Shown in pieces: positions 1 through 8,787 of a DNA stretch of 53,331 nt; the stretch's first letter is position 1, and every line of letters begins with the position of its first letter. Position numbers and translations under genes: made by a program. Source of the stretch: Selenomonadaceae bacterium (GTDB taxonomy: Bacteria; Bacillota; Negativicutes; Selenomonadales; Selenomonadaceae); contig JALFXV010000087.1 in assembly GCA_022786545.1 (NCBI GenBank), positions 1-53,331 on the forward strand, in the 5' to 3' direction. The notes beneath the pieces were generated by a model that did no database searches, had not been told where the DNA came from, and was given only the letters and a program-made list of their open reading frames with translations.

Positions 1-186
1 TGGGCCATATTTGGAGTAATAATTTCGCATTATGTCATCAATGTATGATAAATCAGGATAAGTAATCATATTGATGGCCTTGCGGATTCTATTTGGAATG
101 ATTTTTAAATTAGGATAAGACTTTTGTAAAAATATGCGGCAACGTTGCTTATAATAGCGATGATTTGTCGTGTAGGTTGGTATCAT
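1..186 (-). CDS. N-terminal fragment of an unidentified protein, possibly a transposase (runs off window)
   Basis: On the minus strand an ATG at 186-184 is preceded by a strong AAGGGGG ribosome binding site and opens a frame of 62 codons without a stop to the window edge. The peptide begins MIPTYTTNHRYYKQ and contains YPDLSYIDDIMRNYYS. It is rich in Tyr, Arg and Lys and has no signal peptide or membrane segment. The style recalls the N-terminus of some transposases, and a mobile element would suit the edge of this AT-rich island, but I cannot name a family. It is divergent from the glycan operon starting at 387. Confidence 0.5.
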   Translation of the reverse strand, partial: MIPTYTTNHRYYKQRCRIFLQKSYPNLKIIPNRIRKAINMITYPDLSYIDDIMRNYYSKYGP

Positions 187-237
187 GTTATGTATCCCCC
201 TTCTTGAAGTTTAGATTTGAAACATCCCTTCTAAGAA

Positions 238-261
238 GGCGCAAAGTGCCGCAATTTTTTT
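238..261 (+). terminator. weak hairpin plus T-run
   Basis: GGCGC-AAA-GTGCC forms a short stem (one G-T pair), followed by GCAATTTTTTTG. It lies in the 200-bp gap between the divergent left-edge gene and the glycan operon. It may terminate transcription arriving from the left or be part of the 5' leader. No clear promoter was found in this gap. Confidence 0.25.
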
Positions 262-386
262 GAAATTTGTCAAGTGTTTTTGAAAAATTTTTAGGGGATA
301 TAAATATAAAAAGAACCTTGAACATTAGATTTTACCTATTGTTCAAGATTCCGAGAGAATACGTATTGTATAAAGAGGGAAGAAAA

Positions 387-1493
387 ATGGAAAAGATTAT
401 TATTTTTGGGTATGGCCTAGCATTAAAAAAATTATTGAAGGTTCATGAAAAGGAAATGGCTTGTTTAGACATAATAGAGGTTTGGGATAATGATGTAAAT
501 AAGCAAGGGATGGTAATAGAAATAAGTGGTAAAAAAATTATTGTCACCGAACCGCATAAAATATCCCAAGGAACGAAAATATACATATCATCTAAAAAGT
601 ATGAAGATGATATCAAATTAGATTTAAGTAATAGATTTGGCATTACAAATGAATATTATGTAGATTATTGGATATGGTATGAAGGTATAAAACAATGTAT
701 TATAGAAAGATATAAAGACGTTACAGATGAGAATATCAAAAGCATAATCAATTATTTACGGAAGAACAATTTGTATTATTTTTTTGGAGGATTAAAAGAA
801 AAATATGCAGGAAAAGAAAGGGAAGTTCCAATATATGAAGATAATCAAACTAAACTTTTGTATTCTTATTGGAACGGAAAAAAGATGTATATGAAACGCG
901 GATATACTAAATATCAGGCTCAGAGATATATAGCGTCACTTTTAATGGAACAGGATAGTAGGTCACCACATTTTTATGGAAATGCAAATTTTGATTATTG
1001 TGATAACGATGTATTGGTTGATATTGGTGCAGCAGAAGGATTTTTTGCATTAGATCACATAGATAAAGTGAAGAAAGTGTTATTAATAGAGGGTGATTCC
1101 GAATGGCTAGAGGCTTTACATGCTACATTTGATGGATATGGAGATAAAGTTGAATTTATAAATAAGTATATAGCTTCATATGATGATGATATGCATATAT
1201 CGCTTGATAGTTTTAAAGACACTATAACTATTATAAAAATGGATATAGAGGGTGCGGAGATGGATGCATTGTTGGGGGCTTCACAAACATTAAAAAATGA
1301 TAATCTGAAAATTATTGCATGTAGTTATCACAGGGAAAATGATGATTTAAATATAGCAAAAATACTATTGGATAATGGATTTTTAGTAAAATATTCACCT
1401 GGGTATATGTATTGGGGAACATTGAGGCAAGGAGAACATAATGCGGATTTACGGCATGGTTTGGTAATTGGATGTAAAAATAATGAAATGTAA
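387..1493 (+). CDS. FkbM-family methyltransferase with N-terminal Rossmann-like domain
   Basis: This protein probably O-methylates a sugar or glycan using S-adenosylmethionine. Residues 1-100 are a small Rossmann-like domain opening KIIIFGYG with a later WDND. Residues about 200-350 are an FkbM methyltransferase: motif I VLVDIGAAEGFFALD near 205-220 and the family motif IKMDIEGAEMDALLGA near 283. An upstream TTG would lengthen the frame to 267, but ATG 387 has a GAGGGAAG ribosome binding site and starts directly at the Rossmann strand, so I chose it. It is the first gene of a compact operon (11 bp to the next). Its coding sequence is much more AT-rich than the housekeeping genes further on, which suggests acquisition by transfer. 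The FkbM call is firm; the substrate is unknown. Confidence 0.85.
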   Translation: MEKIIIFGYGLALKKLLKVHEKEMACLDIIEVWDNDVNKQGMVIEISGKKIIVTEPHKISQGTKIYISSKKYEDDIKLDLSNRFGITNEYYVDYWIWYEGIKQCIIERYKDVTDENIKSIINYLRKNNLYYFFGGLKEKYAGKEREVPIYEDNQTKLLYSYWNGKKMYMKRGYTKYQAQRYIASLLMEQDSRSPHFYGNANFDYCDNDVLVDIGAAEGFFALDHIDKVKKVLLIEGDSEWLEALHATFDGYGDKVEFINKYIASYDDDMHISLDSFKDTITIIKMDIEGAEMDALLGASQTLKNDNLKIIACSYHRENDDLNIAKILLDNGFLVKYSPGYMYWGTLRQGEHNADLRHGLVIGCKNNEM

Positions 1494-1504
1494 GGATTGT
1501 TAGT

Positions 1505-3040
1505 ATGTTTGAAAAAGAAAAAAGCGATATTTTGAAAAATGTATCAAAGTATAATAAGGTTATTATATATGGTATCGGTGCGTGGGGAAAGCGGATTTTT
1601 ACTTGGTTGGAAGAAGCTGGTTTGTCTAATCGTATAGTGGCCGTTGTGGATAATGATGAAGGTGAAAAGTTTGGTGAATTACTGGGAAGCTTTCGTATTT
1701 GCAAATTAGTGGATGTACATGTTCGCTATGATGCTATAATTATAGCATCCATTGTAAATAAAGTAGCCATTCAAGAACGACTGGATAGATATTTTGCTTC
1801 TTTTACTACAAAACCTATATATATTTTTATTTGTAGTAAAACTGCCGAAAAGAAGTTTTCAGCAGAGGAATATGAGACGTATTTACGCTATTTACAAAGT
1901 CGATATTCCAAGAAAAAGACTGATTTTGTTGGAATAACAAAGGATGATTATTTGTACCAAGATGGCGATCCTAGAATTATTGCTTGGTATTTGCCACAAT
2001 ATTATACTTTTGAATTAAATAATAGATTTCATGGAACAGGGTTTACAGAATGGACTAATACTGCCCAAGCTATACCATTATTTTATGGACATGAACAGCC
2101 ACATATCCCCTACGATCTTGGCTTTTATCGTTTAGAAAATATTGCTACATTATACAGGCAAGCTGAATTAGCCCGTAAATACGGAATATATGGCTTTTGT
2201 TTTCATTATTACTGGTTTTCAGGATATCGTATAATGGAGCAGCCTCTTAAGATGTTGCTGGAAAACAAGGACATAAATATTCATTACTGCATTAATTGGG
2301 CAATGGAAAATTGGACAGTTAATTGGGATGGTGGTAAATATGATTTAATGTGTAAGCAAAATTATACACATAATGATGTGGAAAAATTTATGAATGATAT
2401 ATTGCCATTTTTTTGTGATGAAAGATATATAAAAATAGATGGGAAACCAGTAATTATGTTTTACAGGATATCAGCCATAGGTAAAGAAAATTTCATTGAT
2501 ATGCTTGCTAGGATGCGGGAATTTTCAAAAAGGAATGGATTTCCTGATATTTATGTAATGGTATGTGATTGCGATAATTTTGATTATGATGTAACTTGTT
2601 TAGGGGCAGATGCACTTGTGCAGTATGCTCCCGCAAAGTTATGCCAAAATACTAAAGAATTGCATATTGAGGGATATATAGATCCTAGATTTAGAGGAAG
2701 CATACGGGATGCTCAGGAGATGATTAAGTCAAAGAGATATTTAAATGAGGTTGCTAGTAAAGAATATTATAGATCAGCATTGGTTGGTTTTGATAATACT
2801 GCTAGGAGATTGCAGTTCACATCATTTATATTACATAATATGACAGCAGAATTATATAAAGATTGGCTTAAGAATATTATTATTGAAAGTCGATCAATTC
2901 ATACCAGCGAAAAAAACTATGTTTTTGTTGCCTCATGGAATGAGTGGGCAGAAGGTTCACATTTAGAACCAGATGTTTTTCATGGATATGCGTATTTACA
3001 GGCAACAAAGGAAGCCTTGGAAGAATGCAGGGAGCTATAG
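1505..3040 (+). CDS. WbsX-type glycan protein (GH99-like) with N-terminal Rossmann-like domain
   Basis: Residues about 17-110 form a Rossmann-like domain (KVIIYGIGAWGKR, then VVDND and IIIASI). Residues about 155-505 match the WbsX family of O-antigen and surface-glycan clusters, which has a glycoside-hydrolase-99-like TIM barrel. Recognisable blocks are IIAWYLPQYY, FTEWTN, FHYYWFSG, INWAMENWT and the C-terminal FVASWNEWAEGSHLEPD. WbsX proteins are usually annotated as glycosyltransferases, but the activity of most is not established. The gene is AT-rich and lies 11 bp after the FkbM gene and 33 bp before the next, so the three are probably one transcript. No signal peptide is present, so a cytoplasmic role is likely. 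Confidence 0.85.
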   Translation: MFEKEKSDILKNVSKYNKVIIYGIGAWGKRIFTWLEEAGLSNRIVAVVDNDEGEKFGELLGSFRICKLVDVHVRYDAIIIASIVNKVAIQERLDRYFASFTTKPIYIFICSKTAEKKFSAEEYETYLRYLQSRYSKKKTDFVGITKDDYLYQDGDPRIIAWYLPQYYTFELNNRFHGTGFTEWTNTAQAIPLFYGHEQPHIPYDLGFYRLENIATLYRQAELARKYGIYGFCFHYYWFSGYRIMEQPLKMLLENKDINIHYCINWAMENWTVNWDGGKYDLMCKQNYTHNDVEKFMNDILPFFCDERYIKIDGKPVIMFYRISAIGKENFIDMLARMREFSKRNGFPDIYVMVCDCDNFDYDVTCLGADALVQYAPAKLCQNTKELHIEGYIDPRFRGSIRDAQEMIKSKRYLNEVASKEYYRSALVGFDNTARRLQFTSFILHNMTAELYKDWLKNIIIESRSIHTSEKNYVFVASWNEWAEGSHLEPDVFHGYAYLQATKEALEECREL

Positions 3041-3073
3041 AGATTTTATCTATAAAAAACTATGGAGAGTGTT

Positions 3074-5149
3074 ATGGTAAAGAGTGAAAAGTGCAATGAA
3101 TATTGTGTGTTGCCTGTAGATACTTTTATTGAACAAGGTGATGTCCCCAAAAGTAAGGTTGTAATAATTATTCATTTGTTTTATATCGATACATTAAGTT
3201 ATTATTGTAATTATATAGAACATATACCTAGTTTTGTGGACGTTTACATTACTTATTCTAATGATTTTGTTAAAGAAAGAATTTTATATTTTTTGGGAGG
3301 CAAGCGAAAAGTTGATTTTATAAAAAAAGATAATAGAGGACGAGACATCAGTGCATTACTTGTGGCAAGCAGAGAAATATTGCTAAGATATGATTATGTA
3401 GCTTTTTTACATGATAAAAAAAGTATTGATAGAATTTATGATAGAGATGTGTTTAATTGGTCTGATTTAATGTGGAAAAATACAATAGGTTCAGAAGAAT
3501 ACATATCAAATATCATATATATGCTTGCTAAAAGGAAAGATATAGGATTATTGGTTCCTCCTATATTTGTAGGAAATGTTCTGTCATATGGTATAAGTGA
3601 TTTGTGGGGGGAGAATTTTACTAATACTGTTGAGTTATGTCATAGGATAAATGTTAAAGCAAATATTGATGTGGAGATATCGCCAATATCTATCGGAACT
3701 GTTTTTTGGGCACGCTGCGATGCGATAAAAAAATTGTTGATGTATAAGTGGCGATATGAAGATTTTCCAATAGAACCAATGTCTAGGGATGGAACGATTA
3801 ATCATGCGGTAGAGCGATGTTTGGCATATGTGGCTGAAGATTCAGGTTATAAGACAAGTTTTGTGATTAATAGTCAATATGCAGGATATAGATTAAATTA
3901 TTTTGAAAAATTGTTAAAAGATTATTTTTATTTGGACAATTGTGAACCTATTTATAAAGTTAGAAACCGTGTAAGGATAAAAAAGCTACCTAGGGAGATT
4001 CGTAATACTAACAATTACAGAAAAAATGTTTATATTTTTGGGGCTGGAAGGTCACTTGAAAATAATTATAGTAAAATTTGTGAAAATTCTTATGTCAATA
4101 TTGTAGGATTTGTTGAAAATGATGTGGATAAGTGGCACCAGGTTTTACATGGTATAAATGTCATATCTCCGCAGGAGTTGATACACAAAGATTTTGATGG
4201 TGTAGTTGTGTCATCAAATAAGTATTACAAAGAGATTGAAACTCAGTTGGTTTTACTTGGAGTGCCAAGATGGAATATATTGCGATTATATCAAGTTTTT
4301 AATAAAGCGGTTTGTTATGCATTGCCAAAACTTAAGTGGTGTAATTATCCAAGAAAAGTTGAGCATAGGTCTAATACTATAGGTCTTTATGTAATTGCAC
4401 ATAAGGAGTTTTGTAATGCCAAATTGTTTATTAATAATCCCTATGGATATAAATTGTTTTTTACAGGTGAGAATTCTGCATATTTAGGTATTAGATATCA
4501 TTGTGAGTATGAAATGTTGGAAAATGATAATATAGCAGATTTTAATTTGTTAATTAATGAGTGTACTGCAATATATTGGATGTGGAAACATTCCAAGGTA
4601 GATATTATTGCTATAAATCATTATAGGAGGTTTTGGAAAAAAGAGGGAAATTCAGATAATATTATAAATAACATTGTGCATGCAGATGATATACAAAAAT
4701 ATTTGTCAGAGTATGATCTGATAGTTAATGAACCCTTTGTCAGAGAAGAATATAATGGCATATGCGATCAGTTGTATGAAACCATAGATGATGTAGCATT
4801 TGAGGAAGGCTGGAACATAATGCTTGATGTAATTCGAGAGAAACAGCCTGATTATTTGGTCTATTTTAGGCAGGTTATGGAAGGATGCATATTTTATCCA
4901 TGCAATATGTTTGCGACTCGCAAGGAGATTTTTGATGAATATTGTGAGTGGCTTTTTTCGTTTATAGTAGATGCAGCAAAGAGGATAGATGTAAGCAATT
5001 ATGATGATTATAGTAAACGAGTGATTGGATTCTTTGCCGAGAGAATGCTTACGGTATGGCTTATGGCGCATAATTATAAAATTAAGACATTACCAATGGT
5101 ATTGCTGGATGATTCTGAGCTAGTAGAGGAACAGAAATGTGATGAGTAA
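3074..5149 (+). CDS. Three-domain glycan protein: RgpF-like, Rossmann-like, DUF4422
   Basis: The protein (about 691 residues) joins two glycosyltransferase-type modules. Residues about 25-295 resemble rhamnan synthesis protein RgpF (VVIIIHLFYIDTLSYYCNY, KKDNRGRDISALLVA, YDYVAFLHDKKS). Residues about 317-415 are the Rossmann-like domain (NVYIFGAGRSLENN, GFVENDVDKW). Residues about 435-660 match DUF4422, a capsule and LPS glycosyltransferase family (LYVIAHKEF, then NHYRRFW). ATG 3062 is possible, but GGAGAG at 3064-3069 fits the second ATG at 3074 better. The 3' end overlaps the next gene by 8 bp. AT-rich coding suggests the same foreign origin as its two upstream neighbours. Confidence 0.85.
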   Translation: MVKSEKCNEYCVLPVDTFIEQGDVPKSKVVIIIHLFYIDTLSYYCNYIEHIPSFVDVYITYSNDFVKERILYFLGGKRKVDFIKKDNRGRDISALLVASREILLRYDYVAFLHDKKSIDRIYDRDVFNWSDLMWKNTIGSEEYISNIIYMLAKRKDIGLLVPPIFVGNVLSYGISDLWGENFTNTVELCHRINVKANIDVEISPISIGTVFWARCDAIKKLLMYKWRYEDFPIEPMSRDGTINHAVERCLAYVAEDSGYKTSFVINSQYAGYRLNYFEKLLKDYFYLDNCEPIYKVRNRVRIKKLPREIRNTNNYRKNVYIFGAGRSLENNYSKICENSYVNIVGFVENDVDKWHQVLHGINVISPQELIHKDFDGVVVSSNKYYKEIETQLVLLGVPRWNILRLYQVFNKAVCYALPKLKWCNYPRKVEHRSNTIGLYVIAHKEFCNAKLFINNPYGYKLFFTGENSAYLGIRYHCEYEMLENDNIADFNLLINECTAIYWMWKHSKVDIIAINHYRRFWKKEGNSDNIINNIVHADDIQKYLSEYDLIVNEPFVREEYNGICDQLYETIDDVAFEEGWNIMLDVIREKQPDYLVYFRQVMEGCIFYPCNMFATRKEIFDEYCEWLFSFIVDAAKRIDVSNYDDYSKRVIGFFAERMLTVWLMAHNYKIKTLPMVLLDDSELVEEQKCDE

Positions 5150-7496
5150 TAAGTTATTACATAAGGCTGATAAGCTGATAAGCGAACTCCCCCAGGGTTT
5201 ATTTCGCTGGTATGACTTCCCGGCGGGAAGTTCACGGTTGCTGATATGTGCGGATGATGTTGAAAAAAATAAATTCATATCATTGCCAGAGGGCATGGGT
5301 ATGTGTCGTGTGAAAGATGTACAGTATCTTTCTGGTATTTACGACTATATTATTGGAATTGGCATTTTGGATAGAAGCTTGGCTCCTGAAGGATTTCTTC
5401 AGGAGCTTTTGGTGCATTTGTCAGAAGATGGCAGGCTGTTGCTTTTTGCAGAGAACAGGCTGGCTATTAAGTATTTTTGTGGTGAAAAGGATGCCTATAC
5501 TCAGAAAGTCTTGGATGGTATAGATAATTACAGATATTATTCACAGCAATTCTTGGAACAGTTAGGCGGCAGGGCGTATGCAAAAGCTGAGCTGAGAGAA
5601 ATCATAAGTAATGCGGGCTTGTACAGTTCCTTTTATTCTGTCTATCCGGCATTGGAAAGACCGCAGCTTATTATAGCGGATAATTATTTGCCTAAGGAAA
5701 ATTTGAATATAAGGATTTTTCCGCAGTACAGGTCTCCGGATACTGTTTTTTTGCATGAGGAATGGCTTTATGATACGTTGGCGGAAAATGGCTTGCTACA
5801 TAGTATGGCAAATGGCTTTTTTATTGAGTGTAGCAGGAAAAAGATTGCCCATGAGTACAAGCAGATAACGGTTTCTCCAGATAGGGGGCATGATAATGCT
5901 TTGGCTACTATTTTGCGTAGTGATGGCAAAGTTGTGAAAAAGGCACTGTATTCAGAAGGCAAATGTACAATAGAGCAGCTTTATAAAAATAACGTATATT
6001 TGCAGCAGCGAGGTATTCCTATGGTGGAGATGAAGCTGCAAGGAGATGCTGCCGAGATGCCGCTTGTTGAACAGGAAACAGCCTTGTCTCATTTTCGCAA
6101 AATATTTACTCAGGATTTGGAAAAACTAATGGTTGAGCTGCAGCAGTTTTGGGAGCTTATTTTGCAATCATCGGAGCATGTGCCATATTCGGAGATAAAT
6201 TGGTATCAGTTTGTGCCGGGCTGGGAGAAGCTAAATATGCAGGACACCGCTGGTGATAAGTGGTATAATCTGGCACATGGTACGATTGAGGAACAGCAGT
6301 CTATTGGTCCGATTTTGCGGCATGGGTATATTGATTTGATTGCCTTGAATTGTTTTTATAAAGATGGCAGATTTACTTTTTACGACCAGGAGTGTTATAT
6401 GGAAAATCTGCCGGCAAAGGTGATTTTACTGCGTACCATTGATTGTATTTATGATGAACCGGCTAAAGAAGCAATTTTTCCTAAGGCAAAAATGTTGGCA
6501 CGATTTGGCTTGGTAGAGCTTGAAAAGGAATGGCGTAATTTTGCCTGGGCATTTTTGACAAAGTTACGTAATGAAAAAGAGCTGGCTGTGTATCATAAAA
6601 AGGTCAGGGCAGATTGGCAGATAGTTCATGAAAATCGCCAGCGAATGAATTATTCCCAGAGTTCTTATGATAAATATTATTCGCATATTTTTGATGATAT
6701 AGATGGCAGAGAATTGTTTTTGTTCGGTTCAGGTGTATTTGCCAAGCGTTTTGTGGATAATTATGGGAGCAAGTTGCCAATACGGGGATTTTTGGATAAT
6801 AACCCAGCTAGGTGGGGAAAAACCTGTGAAGGCATGGAAATATTTTCTCCTTCCTATGTGCAGGGGAGGGAAACTCGTTGCAAGGTTATTATCTGCATAA
6901 AGGATTATGAGCCGGTATTGCGGCAATTGCAGGATATGGGGGTATTTTATATTTCTGTTTATAATCCGGGGATAATATATCATTTCCCTAGTGTGCGTAA
7001 AGATAAAATGGACCATAATGCGAGCCGGACAGTGGCAAGTTCCAAGAAGTATGGTATTGGTTATGTAGCAGGCGTATTTGACATGTTTCATCGTGGGCAT
7101 CTCAATTTGTTGCAACGGGCGAAGGAACAGTGTGATTATTTGATTGTCGGAGTTTGTACGGATGAGCAGGTGTTCAATAATAAGCGTACCAAGCCTATGA
7201 TTTCTTTTGCTGATAGATTGGCTATTGTTCAAGGATGCAGATATGTGGATGAAGCGGTGGAGATACCGTATGATAATTCATCGACAGAGTATGCCCATCA
7301 GCAGTATCATTTTGATGCGCAGTTTTCCGGTAGTGATTATGAGGATGACCCTTATTGGCTGGCAGCTAGGGAGTATCTGCGCAAAAATGGGGCTGATTTG
7401 GTATTTTTTCCCTATACTGAGTCGGTGAGCTCCACGAAGCTGAAGCTGCAGCTGAAGGAAGCGGATAAAGCCGGGAGAGGAGATGGCGCAAAGTGA
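5142..7496 (+). CDS. Four-module protein: methyltransferase-like, kinase-like, Rossmann-like, cytidylyltransferase
   Basis: This 784-residue protein appears to combine several glycan-precursor steps. Residues about 15-240 look like a SAM-methyltransferase-type domain (IIGIGILDRS, LSEDGRLLLFAENRLAIKYF). Residues about 245-440 resemble a phosphotransferase or kinase fold (WYQFVPGWEK, HGYIDLIALNCFY, FYDQE). Residues about 520-615 are the Rossmann-like domain (ELFLFGSGVFAKRF, FLDNNPARWG). Residues about 633-775 are a TagD/GCT-type cytidylyltransferase with the HxGH motif in GVFDMFHRGHLNLL and an SSTKLK block matching the ISSTxI motif. ATG 5142 was chosen over GTG 5139 because AGAGGAAC lies nine bases upstream. 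Its stop overlaps the next start. The cytidylyltransferase call is firm, the kinase-like one tentative. Confidence 0.8.
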   Translation: MSNKLLHKADKLISELPQGLFRWYDFPAGSSRLLICADDVEKNKFISLPEGMGMCRVKDVQYLSGIYDYIIGIGILDRSLAPEGFLQELLVHLSEDGRLLLFAENRLAIKYFCGEKDAYTQKVLDGIDNYRYYSQQFLEQLGGRAYAKAELREIISNAGLYSSFYSVYPALERPQLIIADNYLPKENLNIRIFPQYRSPDTVFLHEEWLYDTLAENGLLHSMANGFFIECSRKKIAHEYKQITVSPDRGHDNALATILRSDGKVVKKALYSEGKCTIEQLYKNNVYLQQRGIPMVEMKLQGDAAEMPLVEQETALSHFRKIFTQDLEKLMVELQQFWELILQSSEHVPYSEINWYQFVPGWEKLNMQDTAGDKWYNLAHGTIEEQQSIGPILRHGYIDLIALNCFYKDGRFTFYDQECYMENLPAKVILLRTIDCIYDEPAKEAIFPKAKMLARFGLVELEKEWRNFAWAFLTKLRNEKELAVYHKKVRADWQIVHENRQRMNYSQSSYDKYYSHIFDDIDGRELFLFGSGVFAKRFVDNYGSKLPIRGFLDNNPARWGKTCEGMEIFSPSYVQGRETRCKVIICIKDYEPVLRQLQDMGVFYISVYNPGIIYHFPSVRKDKMDHNASRTVASSKKYGIGYVAGVFDMFHRGHLNLLQRAKEQCDYLIVGVCTDEQVFNNKRTKPMISFADRLAIVQGCRYVDEAVEIPYDNSSTEYAHQQYHFDAQFSGSDYEDDPYWLAAREYLRKNGADLVFFPYTESVSSTKLKLQLKEADKAGRGDGAK

Positions 7497-8785
7497 AGAT
7501 ATATTTTCGTGGCTTGGCGGATATATTTCGTCCCAGGCAGATTTTTGCAGATTTGGCACAGGCGAAGATATCCGGGGTAGTTTTGCCGCTGGGAGCGTAT
7601 TTCTATTGGGATGTAGATACAGAAGGCATACCTCGCAAAAGGGAGATTTTGCCTTGCCAGATGAAGATTGATGTGGATGCTGATTATGGAGCTTTGGCAG
7701 CTTTCGCGGAGCCATGCCTTTCGGCTATGCAGAAATATGGTCTGACAGCAGAGGTTTTTGATATGCCATCGTTAGGGGGTAATCTGCGTCAGGTCAAGTG
7801 GATTAAGCAGTGGGGCTGGGAGCGTGTTTGTGATGTGCTGAAGCATGTTCAGACAGTGGTCTTGCAGTTTGCCTCAGAAAAAGGCATTGGTACTTCTTTT
7901 GTATATTATATGAATCCCCCGGAAATGGATAATGAGGAAATCTATGCGTTTAATAAGGATTATTATGTTTGTCTGGGCAGGATGGCTGCTGATTTGGGAA
8001 TAACTTTGCTGTTTACCAATCAGCTGGATAGCGTGGGCGGTCATATTGTCCGCGGCAGCCTGGCTGATGGCAGTGAGATGGCCTGGTGGGTTGACGTGCT
8101 GAATGAAGCTGTAGGGGCAGAGGTTTTTGGGGTGAATCTCCACACAGGCAATGCCAACCTGTGCGGACAGGATATACAGATGTTTATCCGTGAGGTGGGG
8201 CATCGTCTCAAGGCTGTGACAGTATGTGATAATGATGGCAGGCATTATGCTTCGCTGCTGCCTTTTAGTACGTTCCGCAGGGGGGAGTATGCTACTGATT
8301 GGCTGGGCTTGATTCGTGGCATGCGTGATGTGGATTTCGATGGCAGCCTTATTTTTGAGGCAAATGATACGATTTATGGGTATTCGCCGCTCCTGCGGCC
8401 TCACGTACTGCAGCTGGCGAAGGCGGTAGCGGATTATCTGGCATGGCAGGTTTCCCTGGAGCTGGAGATGAAGCGGCATGACAAGATTGTGCTTTTTGGT
8501 GCAGGCAATATGTGTCGAAACTATATGAAGAATTATGGTGATAAATATCCGCCACTGTTTACCTGTGATAACAATTCTGCCCGCTGGGGGGATATGTTCT
8601 GCGGCTTGGAGATAAAAAATCCGCAGGTTTTGCGTGATTTGCCTGATGATGTTTGCGTGTTTATCTGCAATGTGTATTATCGGGAAATTGAGGCACAGCT
8701 GAGGGAGCTGGGGGTCAAGAATATAGCCTTTTTTAATGATGAGTATATGCCGACCTTTCATTATGACAGGCTGGAAAGGGGATAA
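7493..8785 (+). CDS. TIM-barrel protein lacking metal ligands, with C-terminal Rossmann-like domain
   Basis: Residues 1-325 are a TIM barrel related to sugar-phosphate isomerase/epimerase (AP-endonuclease-2) proteins and clearly paralogous to the next gene: GHIVRG, HTGNANLCG, CDNDG, TDWLGLIRGMR line up with GHIVEG, DTGHANLVG, HDNDG, TDWEGFIRGLR. The metal-binding residues of the neighbour are replaced here (T175 for E163, H217 for D205, N220 for H208, T243/C245 for H231/H233), so this barrel is probably not a metal-dependent isomerase. Residues about 327-425 are the Rossmann-like domain (KIVLFGAGNMCRNYM, TCDNNSARWG). It starts at GTG 7493 with GGGAGAGGAG about ten bases upstream, and the GTGA overlaps the upstream stop, so translation is coupled. 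A binding or scaffold role is inferred. Confidence 0.8.
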   Translation: MKIYFRGLADIFRPRQIFADLAQAKISGVVLPLGAYFYWDVDTEGIPRKREILPCQMKIDVDADYGALAAFAEPCLSAMQKYGLTAEVFDMPSLGGNLRQVKWIKQWGWERVCDVLKHVQTVVLQFASEKGIGTSFVYYMNPPEMDNEEIYAFNKDYYVCLGRMAADLGITLLFTNQLDSVGGHIVRGSLADGSEMAWWVDVLNEAVGAEVFGVNLHTGNANLCGQDIQMFIREVGHRLKAVTVCDNDGRHYASLLPFSTFRRGEYATDWLGLIRGMRDVDFDGSLIFEANDTIYGYSPLLRPHVLQLAKAVADYLAWQVSLELEMKRHDKIVLFGAGNMCRNYMKNYGDKYPPLFTCDNNSARWGDMFCGLEIKNPQVLRDLPDDVCVFICNVYYREIEAQLRELGVKNIAFFNDEYMPTFHYDRLERG

Positions 8786-8787
8786 AT

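Noticed and set aside
267-386. TTG-initiated N-terminal extension of the FkbM protein
   Set aside because: No ribosome binding site at the TTG, whereas ATG 387 has one and begins exactly at the Rossmann-like domain.
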